From JAWKTV01 sp041398905 (lineage in GTDB: Bacteria; Planctomycetota; Planctomycetia; Planctomycetales; Planctomycetaceae), in assembly GCA_041398905.1 (NCBI GenBank), contig JAWKTV010000003.1, positions 1 to 64,000 on the forward strand: a stretch of DNA of 64,000 nt, in the 5' to 3' direction. The notes beneath the pieces are model-generated. The model was given only the letters and a program-made list of their open reading frames with translations, made no database searches and had not been told where the DNA came from. This document shows positions 51,497-60,508 of the stretch, piece after piece (the first letter of the stretch is position 1; each line of letters opens with the position of its first letter). The translations under genes were made by a program, and so were the position numbers.

Positions 51497-52884
51497 GTGA
51501 CAGCCAAGCCTTGGGGCGGACGTTTTGAACAGCCAACGGACAAGCAGGTGGAGGCGTTCACCGAGTCGATCAGCTTCGATGCGCGGCTCGCGTCCGTCGA
51601 CATTCGGGGGTCGCAGGCGCACGCCACCATGCTCGCCGAGGTCGGACTGCTGACGGAGGACGAACGCAACCAGATCTGCACCACGCTCGACGAGATTCGC
51701 GGTGAAATCGAGCGGGGCGAGATGGCTTTCCGGCAGGAGCTGGAAGACATCCACATGCACATCGAGTCGCGTCTGATTCAGAAGCTGGGTGACGTCGGCC
51801 GCAAGCTGCACACCGCCCGCAGCCGCAACGATCAGGTCGCCACCGACCTCAAGCTGTACGTCCGCGACGCCATCGATCGCCTCGATGAGCTGTTGTTGAA
51901 CCTTCAGCGGGCGTTTGTTTCGCGGGGCGAATTGGACGAGGACGTCTGCCTGCCCGGTTACACGCATCTGCAGCGGGCACAGCCGGTGGCGGCGGTCCAC
52001 TACTGGCTCTGCTGGACGGAGAAGTTTCAACGCGATCGCGAGCGGCTGGCCGATTGCCGGAAGCGGGTGAATGTCTGCCCGCTCGGTGCGGCCGCGCGCT
52101 CGCGGGGACGACGCTGCCGATCAATCGAGCCCGCTCAGCCGTGCTGCTCGGCTTCCAGTCGGTCGCCGCCAACAGCCTCGATGTCTCGAGCGATCGCGAC
52201 TTTCTGATCGAGCTGACCTCCGCACTCTCCCTGGTGGCGATTCACCTCAGCAACTGGGCCGAGGAGTGGATCCTCTGGTGTTCGACCGAGTTCGGATTCC
52301 TGAAGCTGCCGGACGCCTACACGACCGGCTCCTCGATCATGCCGCAGAAGCGGAACCCCGATGTGCTGGAGTTGATTCGCGGCAAATCGGCCCGCGTGGT
52401 CGGTGCGCTCGCCCAACTCCTGGTGCTGGTGAAGGGGCTGCCGCTGGCGTACAACCGCGACCTGCAGGAAGACAAGCTGGCGGCCTTTCAGGCGATCGAC
52501 ACGGTCACCGCCTGCCTGGAGCTGACGCCGCACATCGTCGCCCACGCCCGGCTCAATCGGGAGCGAATCGAGGCACGGCTGGAAGAGGGCTTCCTCGACG
52601 CAACCGCGCTGATGGAGTACCTGATTCGACAAGGTGTGCCAATGCGAACCGGCCACGAAGTCGTGGGCAAGCTGGTGAGCGAGTGCGAGCGCCGCGGCTG
52701 TCGACTGCAGGACCTGTCGCTCGCCGACCTGCAGGCCGCGAATCGTCTGATTGAAGAGAACGTGTACGAGATTCTCGGGGCGCGGGCCGCGATGCAGGCA
52801 CTCATCAGCTTCGGCTCCGGAGGCCGGGCCTGCGTGCGGCAACAGCTCGAAGCCTGGCGGGAGCGACTGGGCCTGAACGACTGA
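51497..52884 (+). CDS. argH: Argininosuccinate lyase, one frameshift
   Basis: Last step of arginine synthesis: argininosuccinate to arginine and fumarate, homotetramer. GTG 51497, preceded by GGAG, gives VTAKPWGGRFEQPTDKQVEA, and SISFDARLASVDIRGSQAHA follows as in the family. Next are EDIHMHIESRLIQKLGD, RKLHTARSRNDQVATDLKLY, CLPGYTHLQRAQPVAAVHYW and VNVCPLGAAA, where the frame breaks near 52095 through an extra GC-type dinucleotide. The next frame begins LAGTTLPINRARSAVLLGFQ and holds the lyase signature TGSSIMPQKRNPD with the catalytic Ser, ending WRERLGLND at 52884. About 463 residues in total, the family length. The ORF can be extended upstream to a TTG at 51455, but GTG 51497 is better. 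One 2-base indel in an otherwise intact essential biosynthetic gene is probably an error. Confidence 0.92.
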
Positions 52885-53023
52885 CCAGCCCAACCACGTT
52901 GAAGGAACACGACACAATCAACGCTCGCTGCAGCCACGAGCCCCTCTGCCGATCCTCACACGTTGGCGGGACGGTCGTGGCGAGTCGCGGTGTCTCGACG
53001 GGGTGGACGCGCGTCACGGCCGC

Positions 53024-54280
53024 TCAGCCGAAGCAGAGGACTTTTCCGGCCGGGCCGCTCGAGCAGATCACGAGATGCTCGTCGCCCACGGCGGGGCTGG
53101 ACTCGACGAACTTGACCCCGGCGTTGTACTTCCAGCGCTCAACGCCATCGGCCAGTCCGACGGCGTAGATGTGCTTGTCCCCGGAGCCAAAAAAAACTCG
53201 GTCGCCCACAACGACCGGTGCGTTGTCGTTGTCGGCGCGGGTCTCAAACGACCACACGGCCTTGCCCGTCTGACGATCGATGCAATACAGCGAGTTGTCG
53301 CGAGCTGCGATCAGGATGCGGTCCTGCGTGGCCGCCGGCGCCGAACTGATCTGGCGTGACAGCCTGCTGGCGAACGACCACACGGTCCGCCCCGCCTTCC
53401 AGTCCACAGCGAGCACCGTCCCCTCCGGAGTCCCAAAGTACAGGATACCGTCGACCAGAGCGGGCGTGCCGAACAGCAGCTCGTCGAGCTGCACACGGGT
53501 GTGCTCCCGGCCGGTCTCGGTGTCCACGACGTACAGCACAGGCTCCATGCAGCCGCTGACGAACGTCAGATTGCCATCAAACGCCTGGTTGCCATTGACG
53601 GGGCCGTTGGTGTCGAACTCCCAGACAAGCTCACCACTGGCTCGCTTGAGTCCGAACAGCTTGCCGACATGCGAGCCATAGACGACAAGCTCACCAATCG
53701 CCGTCGCCCCGCCGACGACCAGCGCGCCGGTCTCGTGCTTCCACCGGAGCGCGCCGCTCTTCAGATCGACGCAATGCATTGTCCCCTCTTCGTCGCCGCA
53801 CAGCACGGAGTCCCCGGTGACTGCGACCGGCGACGAAAAGCCGGGGATGAACGTCTTCGGGTTGTCCGTCTGCAGCGAACGATAGGTCCAAATCGGGCTG
53901 CCGTCTGCAAGCTTCAGCGACTGCAACTCGCCATTCAAGCCAGCGACATACACCTTGCCGTCCACGATCGCCGGTGTCGCCTGACAGCCATCCGGAGCTT
54001 CGCGCTCCCATTTGAGTTCAAGTTTCTCGCGCAGACTTGTCCCGGCGATGCCACGGAGCGACGAGCCGTTACGAAAATCCGGCCAGTTCGCGGACGGCTT
54101 CACGTCGCCATCGCCGGCGGGCTTGGCGTCCGCCGCCTGACTCGCGTCGTCGGCGCTGACAGTCGGCAGCGTCACACCACCGATGCCCCCCACACTCGCG
54201 ACCGCCACCGCCCTCCGCAGGAAATCGCGGCGGGTGACGTTCAATCGCGTTGGTATCTCGTGAATCAATTGAGTGCACAT
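53024..54280 (-). CDS. PQQ-like β-propeller repeat protein with Tat signal
   Basis: 418 residues from the ATG at 54280. VTRRDFLRRAVAVASVGGIG (about residues 15-34) is a twin-arginine signal, cleaved near VSA-DD. The body is a series of β-propeller blades with the pattern 'V..G.VY.....G.L.ALDL.DG...W': ATPAIVDGKVYVAGLNGELQ, SPVAVTGDSVLCGDEEGTMH with CVDLKSGALRWKHE, IGELVVYGSHVGKLFGLKRA, TPALVDGILYFGTPEGTVLA, DRILIAARDNSLYCIDRQTG, VVGDRVFFGSGDKHIYAVGL and a last blade ending VLCFG. Folded before export, hence possibly cofactor- or partner-bound. Enzymatic activity is not indicated: no quinoprotein dehydrogenase catalytic residues are evident. The start codon lies inside the 3' end of the Fe-ADH gene, so the two are probably translationally coupled. 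Confidence 0.85.
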   Translation of the reverse strand: MCTQLIHEIPTRLNVTRRDFLRRAVAVASVGGIGGVTLPTVSADDASQAADAKPAGDGDVKPSANWPDFRNGSSLRGIAGTSLREKLELKWEREAPDGCQATPAIVDGKVYVAGLNGELQSLKLADGSPIWTYRSLQTDNPKTFIPGFSSPVAVTGDSVLCGDEEGTMHCVDLKSGALRWKHETGALVVGGATAIGELVVYGSHVGKLFGLKRASGELVWEFDTNGPVNGNQAFDGNLTFVSGCMEPVLYVVDTETGREHTRVQLDELLFGTPALVDGILYFGTPEGTVLAVDWKAGRTVWSFASRLSRQISSAPAATQDRILIAARDNSLYCIDRQTGKAVWSFETRADNDNAPVVVGDRVFFGSGDKHIYAVGLADGVERWKYNAGVKFVESSPAVGDEHLVICSSGPAGKVLCFG

Positions 54281-55437
54281 CGATACAACTCCTCCAATTC
54301 GGCGGCGCCAACGGGCCTGGGGTTGAAGGTGCCGGTCCACTGTTCGGCGGCTTCCGCGGCCAGTGTCGGCAGTATGGTTGCGTCGGTCACAATCGCTTCA
54401 AGGCTCGTTGGCAATCCGGCCCGGTCGGCCAGCCATGCGAGATGGCCTGCCAAGGTGTCACCAGCCGCCTTGTCCTTCGCGGAGCAGAGTCCCGCGTCCT
54501 CGCACAGGTCGCCGTACAGGCGACGAATCGACGAGACGCCGCCGTTGTACCGCACCACTCGCGGCAGCATGATCGCGATCGCTTCGCCATGAGTCGTCCC
54601 GAAGTGCGCCGACAGCGGGTTCGCCAGCGCGTGTGTCGCCCCCAGCATCGAATTCTCGATCGCCGTCCCGGCCAGGTGACTTCCCAGCAGCATGGCGCCG
54701 CGGGCCTCCAGGTCACGGGGATTCTCGACCACGAGCGGAAACGCCCGGCTGAGCAACTGCCACGCCTGCCGACTGAACAACTGCGACACCGGGTTGCGAC
54801 GTAAGGTGACGTACGTTTCAACAGCGTGGCTGATGGCGTCGAAGCCAGTCGCCACCGTGACGGAGTGCGGCATCGTCACCGTCAACTCCGGATCAAGGAT
54901 CGCCACCCGGGCCAACGCCTTCTTGTCGCCGCAGGCCATCTTCATGTGCGTGACCGGATCGGCGATGACCGCGTACGACTGGCCTTCGCTGCCAGTGCCC
55001 GAAGTCGTGGGGACCGCGATGAACGGCAGCATCGGTTGGGTCGCCTTCCCGGTTCCCCGATAGTCCGACATCGTCCCGCCGTTCGTCAGCAGGAAATTAA
55101 TTCCCTTGGCGCAGTCCATGCTGCTCCCCCCGCCCAGGCCCACAATCAGGTCGATCGGCCGATGCCGCGCGAACTCGAGACCCCGTTCGACGTCCGCACT
55201 GGTCGGGTTGGGGGGCACCTCGTCCCACATGCGGACCTCGCAGCCGCTTTGCCGCAGCAGGCTCTCCGCCCGTTGCGGATGCCCCGCGTCTTTGAGCCCG
55301 TGATCGGTCACCAGCAGCACCCGCATGCAGCCCTGCTCGCGGACGATCTCGCCCAGCCGCTGGAGCATACCCGCTCCAAACAGGACCCGGGTCCGCGGGT
55401 CATAATCGAAACTCGGCAGCGTATTGTCTGCGGACAT
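54265..55437 (-). CDS. Iron-containing alcohol dehydrogenase
   Basis: 390 residues from ATG 55437. GSSMDCAKG within LIVGLGGGSSMDCAKGINFL is the NAD-binding motif; AVPTTSGTGSEGQSYAVIAD and MPHSVTVATGFDAISHAVET follow. Metal ligands are the Asp and His of GFDAISHAVE and the two His of SMLGATHALANPLSAHFGTT plus THGEAIAIMLP. Length and motif order match the Fe-ADH family (PF00465). Substrate unknown; family members include 1,3-propanediol, butanol and lactaldehyde-type enzymes. ATG 55437 is preferred to the upstream extension, which lacks homology. It runs into the PQQ-propeller gene with a 16-base overlap on the same strand. Clean frame. Confidence 0.9.
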   Translation of the reverse strand: MSADNTLPSFDYDPRTRVLFGAGMLQRLGEIVREQGCMRVLLVTDHGLKDAGHPQRAESLLRQSGCEVRMWDEVPPNPTSADVERGLEFARHRPIDLIVGLGGGSSMDCAKGINFLLTNGGTMSDYRGTGKATQPMLPFIAVPTTSGTGSEGQSYAVIADPVTHMKMACGDKKALARVAILDPELTVTMPHSVTVATGFDAISHAVETYVTLRRNPVSQLFSRQAWQLLSRAFPLVVENPRDLEARGAMLLGSHLAGTAIENSMLGATHALANPLSAHFGTTHGEAIAIMLPRVVRYNGGVSSIRRLYGDLCEDAGLCSAKDKAAGDTLAGHLAWLADRAGLPTSLEAIVTDATILPTLAAEAAEQWTGTFNPRPVGAAELEELYRCALN

Positions 55438-55814
55438 GGCGTGGGCGGGACCGTCAGAGGCTGGGAGACGGCATGGCGTGGGGGGGCGGACAGGTCGGCC
55501 GAATTCTACGCGCGGCCCCGCACCGTCGCAATTCCGCATTCAGGTCCGCCGATGATTGAACGACCGAAACACGGGGTTGACCACGGCCGAAAACGCCAAT
55601 TGCCCGACGATCGTCGGAACTGCTGAAACGTTTTCATTCCGGTTCAGGTATTCCATCACGAAGCTCCATCCCCACTGGACAGCCATCGCGGATCGTTGAG
55701 TCACCAAGCTGGACATCGCACCGGCCGCCACGCTGGAGTTGTCCGCACGGCAGCCTGTCGGACCGACGCGGCATCAGCCCTCGACTTCCTTCGTCAATAA
55801 CACCAGCCCTCGCC
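55438..55814. other. Intergenic between divergent genes, nothing recognised
   Basis: About 375 bases, presumably carrying the promoters of the Fe-ADH operon (reverse) and of the exported protein gene (forward). No motif was singled out. Confidence 0.4.
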
Positions 55815-57588
55815 ATGGTTTTCTCAATGACTCGTCATGCCTTTCGGTTCTCCAGTCGCCTGCTGATGGCGGCCGCCGTGATGTGTGGCATCGGTTCGCT
55901 GGCCTCGGGCGATGATCGGCAGGCCGCGGAACTCTTGCCGCCCTCGACGCTCTTCTACGCCGAGGTCGCCAGCCCGGCGGCCATTCTCGATACCATTCTG
56001 ACCCACCCGCTGCGAACCCGGGTCGAAGACCTCGAAGACTATCGCAAGGCGACGTCAACGAAGGAGTATCTGGGCTTTCAGGGAATTCTGCTGTATGTCG
56101 AAAGTCGACTCGGCATGTCGTGGCGGGCAGCCGTCGAGGCGTTGACCGCGAACGGCGTCGCCGTTGGTGTCGACCCCGTGACCGAAGGGGTGGCGATCAT
56201 CTTTCACGCGCGGGACGCCGAAACCCTCGATCGACTCGTCAGCGAGGCGATGCAGCTCGCCCGCGAGGACGCCAAGCGCAAAAGCCAGCCTGACCCCTAC
56301 GAGTCCAGTGAGTACCGTGGGTTCACGGTGCAGCGTACGAAGCAGGGGCTGTTCGCCACCGTTGGCGACAGGCTGCTGATCGTCAACAAGCCAGAGCTTG
56401 GCCAGTCGATCATTGATCGACTGCTCGATCAGGGGACGGACTCGCTGGCAACACAGCCCCGCTTTCAAGCTGCCCAAACACCGCAGGTGACCGGCGCAAC
56501 CGGCTGGGCGTGGGTGGACGTCGCCGTCCTCCGTCAGGCTCGCGCCCGACGAAGGCAAACCGTTTGAAACGCAATTCGAGAACGTCGTCGGCGAGCTGCT
56601 CATTGGCGGGCTACTCGACACCTTACAGCACGCCGAGTGGATGACCGCTCGACTCGACTTCGCGGCCCAGCGCCTCCGCCTCGGCTTTCAGTTGCCGCAT
56701 CGCCCCGAGTGGGTCACCGAGCCGCGCCAGTACTTCTTCGGTGTCAATGGCGAGGGGACCGCTCCGGCGCCGCCTGGTCTGCCCGGCCAGCTCTTTCGGA
56801 TGGCGGCCTACCGCGATCTGTCCGAGATGTGGCTGCGGGCCGGTGACCTCTACCCGCAGGCGACCGTCGACAAGTTCGCCGAGGCGGACGCGAATCTCGC
56901 CACGCTGTTCGGCGGGCGAGACTTCGGCGAAGAGATCCTCGGCTCCTTCGGACCGCAATTGCAGATCGTGGTCGCCCGTCAGACGTTTGACGACGGGCAG
57001 CCAACGCCACAAATTCGACTGCCCAGCTTCGGCATTCAGTTCACCATGACGGACCCCGAAACGATGGGCCCCGAGCTCAGGCGGATCTTCCAGAACCTCA
57101 TCGGCTTCATCAACATCACCGGAGCGATGAATGGACAGCCACAATTCGAGGTCGACGTCGCCAAGGACGACCAATGCGATCTCGTCATGGCCCGCTACCT
57201 CCCCCCGCGTGGCGAGGCGGCCAGCCAGCCTGTCAAGATTCACTACAATTTCTCGCCTGCGGTCGCCTTTGAAGGCGACCGCTTCGTGCTCGCGAGCACG
57301 GCCGCGCTGGCGCGCGACCTCGCGTTGGCGAAACCTGTCAAAGACGCCGCTGCGGCGGTCAACACCACCGCCCGCCTCGATGCCGCGATGCTGCAGCAGG
57401 TGCTTCGCGACAACGAATCGCAGCTCGTCTCACAGAACATGCTCGAAAAAGGGCATGATCGGCGGGAAGCCGAGCGAGAAATTCGTCTGATGCTCGAACT
57501 GCTGGGCTACATCCGCGACGCCAACCTGCAGTTGCAAACCGGCCCTGAGTCGGTCGAACTCTCGGTTGAGTTGGGCCTTGAGCAGTGA
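55815..57588 (+). CDS. Large exported hypothetical protein, one frameshift
   Basis: ATG 55815 begins MVFSMTRHAFRFSSRLLMAA (a second ATG at 55827 would also do), a signal peptide cleaved near ASG-DD. The first frame runs to about codon 245 (ALTANGVAVGVDPVTEGVAI, SSEYRGFTVQRTKQGLFATV, TGATGWAWVDVAVLRQA). Near 56555 an indel moves the reading to a second frame that begins PDEGKPFETQFENVVGELLI and runs clean to the stop at 57588 (LQLGFQLPHRPEW-type, QLFRMAAYRDLSEMWLRAG, LQTGPESVELSVELGLEQ). About 590 residues. The AxLLPxSTLFYAEVASPAAI start resembles the DUF3352-like 'lipid/periplasmic' proteins common in planctomycetes, with a repeated β-α arrangement in both halves. Function unknown. 130 bases upstream of the DUF1800 gene, same strand. 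Confidence 0.7.
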
Positions 57589-57717
57589 CACCGCGTCAGC
57601 TTCATGACCGATCCCAGTGCGCCGGCGCGGCGCACGTCGGCCGTCCAGGAACGTGTCTGTTGACTGCCGCGCGCGACGATTCATCATTCGCAACGAGTTG
57701 TACTCCGGGACTGAGAC

Positions 57718-59088
57718 ATGCCATCTCTCGATCTGAACACCGTCGATTCTGACTGGGCATGGCGTCCTTTCGAGCCCGACGCGCAGCACCCCTGGACCCC
57801 GGCCCTCGCCGCGCATCTCTACCGCCGCGCCGGCTTCGCACCCAGCCCCGCGGAGCTGGACGCTGCGCTGAAGTCGCGGCCCGGTGACCTCGTTGCAGCC
57901 ATGTTCGAGCGGTCGGAGCCAGTCGACTTTGAAGCTCAGATGGACGAACTCGGCCGGGCCACGTCAGCGACCGGCGACACGTCAAAGCTCCCCGCCTGGT
58001 GGTGTTATCGACTGCTCGCCACACCCGATCCACTGCGTGAGAAGGCGACGCTGTTCTGGCACGGCCACTTCGCCACCAGTGCCGCCAAAGTGACCGACCC
58101 GGAGTTGATGCTCGCCCACTTCCGCATCCTGCGATCCCATGCGCTCGGCGACTTCAATGCCCTCGCCCAACAGATGGCCCGCGACCCGGCCATGCTGCTC
58201 TGGCTCGACTCCGCGACCAATCGCAAGGCCCACCCCAATGAGAACTTCGCCCGCGAACTGATGGAGCTGTTCTGCCTCGGCGAGGGAAACTACTCCGAGA
58301 CCGACATCCGCGAACTCGCCCGCTGCTTCACCGGCTGGGAAGTTCGCAACAAGGCATTCCGCTTCAACCGCTTTCAGCACGATGCCGGTACGAAGTCATT
58401 CCTCGGCCACAGCGGCGAATGTACCGGCGAACAAGGGGTCGATGTCGTCCTCGCACAATCCGCGTGCCCGGAATTCCTGGTCCGCAAGCTCATCCGCTAC
58501 TACCTCTGCGATGAACCGCAGCCACCGGACGACCTCATCGCACCGCTCGCGGAGCAGTTGCGGGACGACGACCTGCACGTCGCCAATGTCCTGCGGCGAA
58601 TCCTCTCGAGCAACCTGTTCTTCTCCGCGCACTCCGTCGCCCGCCAGGTGCGTTCACCGGTGGATCTTGTCGTGGGGCTGCTTCGAGCGCTCGACGCCAC
58701 GACCAACAACTATCGACTCGCCGAGGGACTGGAACGGCTGGGGCAACGGCTCTTCTTTCCCCCCAACGTCAAAGGCTGGGATGGCGGACGAGCCTGGATC
58801 AATTCATCAACGCTCATCGCCCGCGCCAATCTCATTCGGCAGCTACTGTTCGCGGAGGAGACACGTTTCCACAAAGGCTCGCTGTCGCAGCTCTTCGCGT
58901 CGAGCGACGTCAACGATGGTGCAGAGGTCATTGAGTGGCTGCAGCGGCGCTTGCTGGCCGTCAGACTGCCGGAGACGGTCGCGACGCAACTCGCCGACGG
59001 AATCGACCGCGGCGACGGCGATCGAGAGCATCGACTCAGGACCGCCGTCCATCTCCTCGCCACGCAGCCCGAGTTCCAGCTTGGATGA
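57718..59088 (+). CDS. DUF1800 domain-containing protein
   Basis: 456 residues. AAHLYRRAGFAPSPAELDAA (about residues 32-51), YRLLATPDPLREKATLFWHG then HFATSAAKV, SATNRKAHPNENFARELMEL with FCLGEGNYSETDIRELARCF and TGW, and the C-terminal RLGQRLFFPPNVKGWDGGRA are the signature blocks of DUF1800. No obvious signal peptide, although many relatives are exported. Next to DUF1501 (65 bases downstream), the standard partner across planctomycetes and other phyla, so the two very likely form an operon. Function unknown. Clean frame. Confidence 0.92.
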   Translation: MPSLDLNTVDSDWAWRPFEPDAQHPWTPALAAHLYRRAGFAPSPAELDAALKSRPGDLVAAMFERSEPVDFEAQMDELGRATSATGDTSKLPAWWCYRLLATPDPLREKATLFWHGHFATSAAKVTDPELMLAHFRILRSHALGDFNALAQQMARDPAMLLWLDSATNRKAHPNENFARELMELFCLGEGNYSETDIRELARCFTGWEVRNKAFRFNRFQHDAGTKSFLGHSGECTGEQGVDVVLAQSACPEFLVRKLIRYYLCDEPQPPDDLIAPLAEQLRDDDLHVANVLRRILSSNLFFSAHSVARQVRSPVDLVVGLLRALDATTNNYRLAEGLERLGQRLFFPPNVKGWDGGRAWINSSTLIARANLIRQLLFAEETRFHKGSLSQLFASSDVNDGAEVIEWLQRRLLAVRLPETVATQLADGIDRGDGDREHRLRTAVHLLATQPEFQLG

Positions 59089-59153
59089 ATCGCAGTCCGT
59101 CGTGACGCGCTGCCTCCCTCGCAACGCCAGTCTCCAATAAAGAGCCAAGTCCC

Positions 59154-60377
59154 ATGATCTCTCGCCGTGACCTGCTGAAAGCCGTCCCCGCCGCGCTGGC
59201 TTTTGGCGCGACGATGCCTCGCTCGCTGCTGCATGCCGCCGAGGCGGCCGCCGCCGATCACGACGCCAACGTCCTCGTCGTCGTTCAGTTGTCCGGCGGA
59301 AACGATGGTCTGAATACCGTCGTTCCCTATCGCGATCCAATCTACCGCGCGACCCGCCCGACCCTCGCCATCGCCGCCTCGGACATCCTCGAGATCGATC
59401 AGGGTCTCGGCTTCCACCCGGCCGCACGCGGTTTCGCCGATCTGCTCGAAGCCGGTCGACTCGCCATCGTGCAGGGGGTCGGCTATGACCAGCCAAATCG
59501 CTCCCACTTCGAGTCGATGGACATCTGGCACACCTGCCAACGCAAGCACGACGCGAGACACACCGGCTGGCTGGGGCGATATCTGGACACGAACGCCCGC
59601 GAAACTCGCGACGCTCCCGCGATCCACCTCGGAGGAGAACAGCAGCCGCTCGCGCTGCGTGCCGAAATCGTCCGCACGCCCACCATCCGCTCGCTCGACG
59701 AGTTTCATCTGCAGGGCAGTGATGGCGCCAGCCGCGAGATGGTCCGCGACCTGACCGGGACGACACGGCCCGGAGGCGGGGACCTGCTCGATTTCGTGCA
59801 GTCCACCACCACCACCGCGCTCGATGTCAGCGAACGCTTCTCCGCCAGCGAAGCGGCCCGTCAACCGGCTCCTGGCTACCCCGCCACGTCACTGGGACAG
59901 AAGCTGGGCACGATCGCCCGACTCATCACCAGCGGTCTCGGGACGCGCGTCTACTATGTCGAGGTTGACGGCTTTGATACGCACGCGCAGCAGGCCGGCG
60001 CGCACGAGGCACTGCTCCGGCAAGTCGGCGACGCGGTCGCCAGGTTCGTGACCAGCATGGCCGAGCACCAGCTTGGCGGCCGTGTGCTGGTGATGTGCTT
60101 CAGTGAGTTCGGACGACGCGTCGCGGAGAATGCCAGCGAAGGAACCGATCACGGCGCCGCCGCCCCAATGTTTCTCGCCGGCGACTCCGTCAAACCGGGA
60201 CTCATCGGCAACCACCCCAGTCTCACTGATCTCATTGAAGGGGATCTCAAGCACCACACCGACTTTCGGCAGGTCTACGCAGCCATCCTCGAGCGATGGC
60301 TCCGCGTGCCCGCCGCGCCGCTGCTGCATGGCGAGTACCGCCCCATCGACGTCCTGCGCACCGGCCCAACCGCGTGA
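59154..60377 (+). CDS. DUF1501 domain-containing protein with Tat signal
   Basis: 407 residues. MISRRDLLKAVPAALAFGAT is a twin-arginine signal (SRRDLLK). The mature part has VVVQLSGGNDGLNTVVPYRD, LGFHPAARGFADLLEAGRLA, GVGYDQPNRSHFESMDIWHT (a DUF1501 hallmark), YYVEVDGFDTHAQQAGAHEA and VLVMCFSEFGRRVAENASEG followed by TDHGAAAPMFLAG. The His/Asp pattern (GGNDG, HF, DTHA, EFGRR, DHG) is like that of the alkaline phosphatase/sulfatase superfamily fold to which DUF1501 is related, so a metal-dependent hydrolase is plausible but unproven. Partner of the DUF1800 gene just upstream. Convergent with the PVC haem protein gene. Confidence 0.92.
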   Translation: MISRRDLLKAVPAALAFGATMPRSLLHAAEAAAADHDANVLVVVQLSGGNDGLNTVVPYRDPIYRATRPTLAIAASDILEIDQGLGFHPAARGFADLLEAGRLAIVQGVGYDQPNRSHFESMDIWHTCQRKHDARHTGWLGRYLDTNARETRDAPAIHLGGEQQPLALRAEIVRTPTIRSLDEFHLQGSDGASREMVRDLTGTTRPGGGDLLDFVQSTTTTALDVSERFSASEAARQPAPGYPATSLGQKLGTIARLITSGLGTRVYYVEVDGFDTHAQQAGAHEALLRQVGDAVARFVTSMAEHQLGGRVLVMCFSEFGRRVAENASEGTDHGAAAPMFLAGDSVKPGLIGNHPSLTDLIEGDLKHHTDFRQVYAAILERWLRVPAAPLLHGEYRPIDVLRTGPTA

Positions 60378-60508
60378 CGCCTCCCGGCCACAGCGAGACA
60401 CACTCAGCACACAGTCCATCGACTGAGCAAATGGGCCACGCAGCCAGGCGCGAGCAACTCTGCTAAGCGAAGTTGACGCATCAGGCAGCGATCATCCGGT
60501 CATCGACT

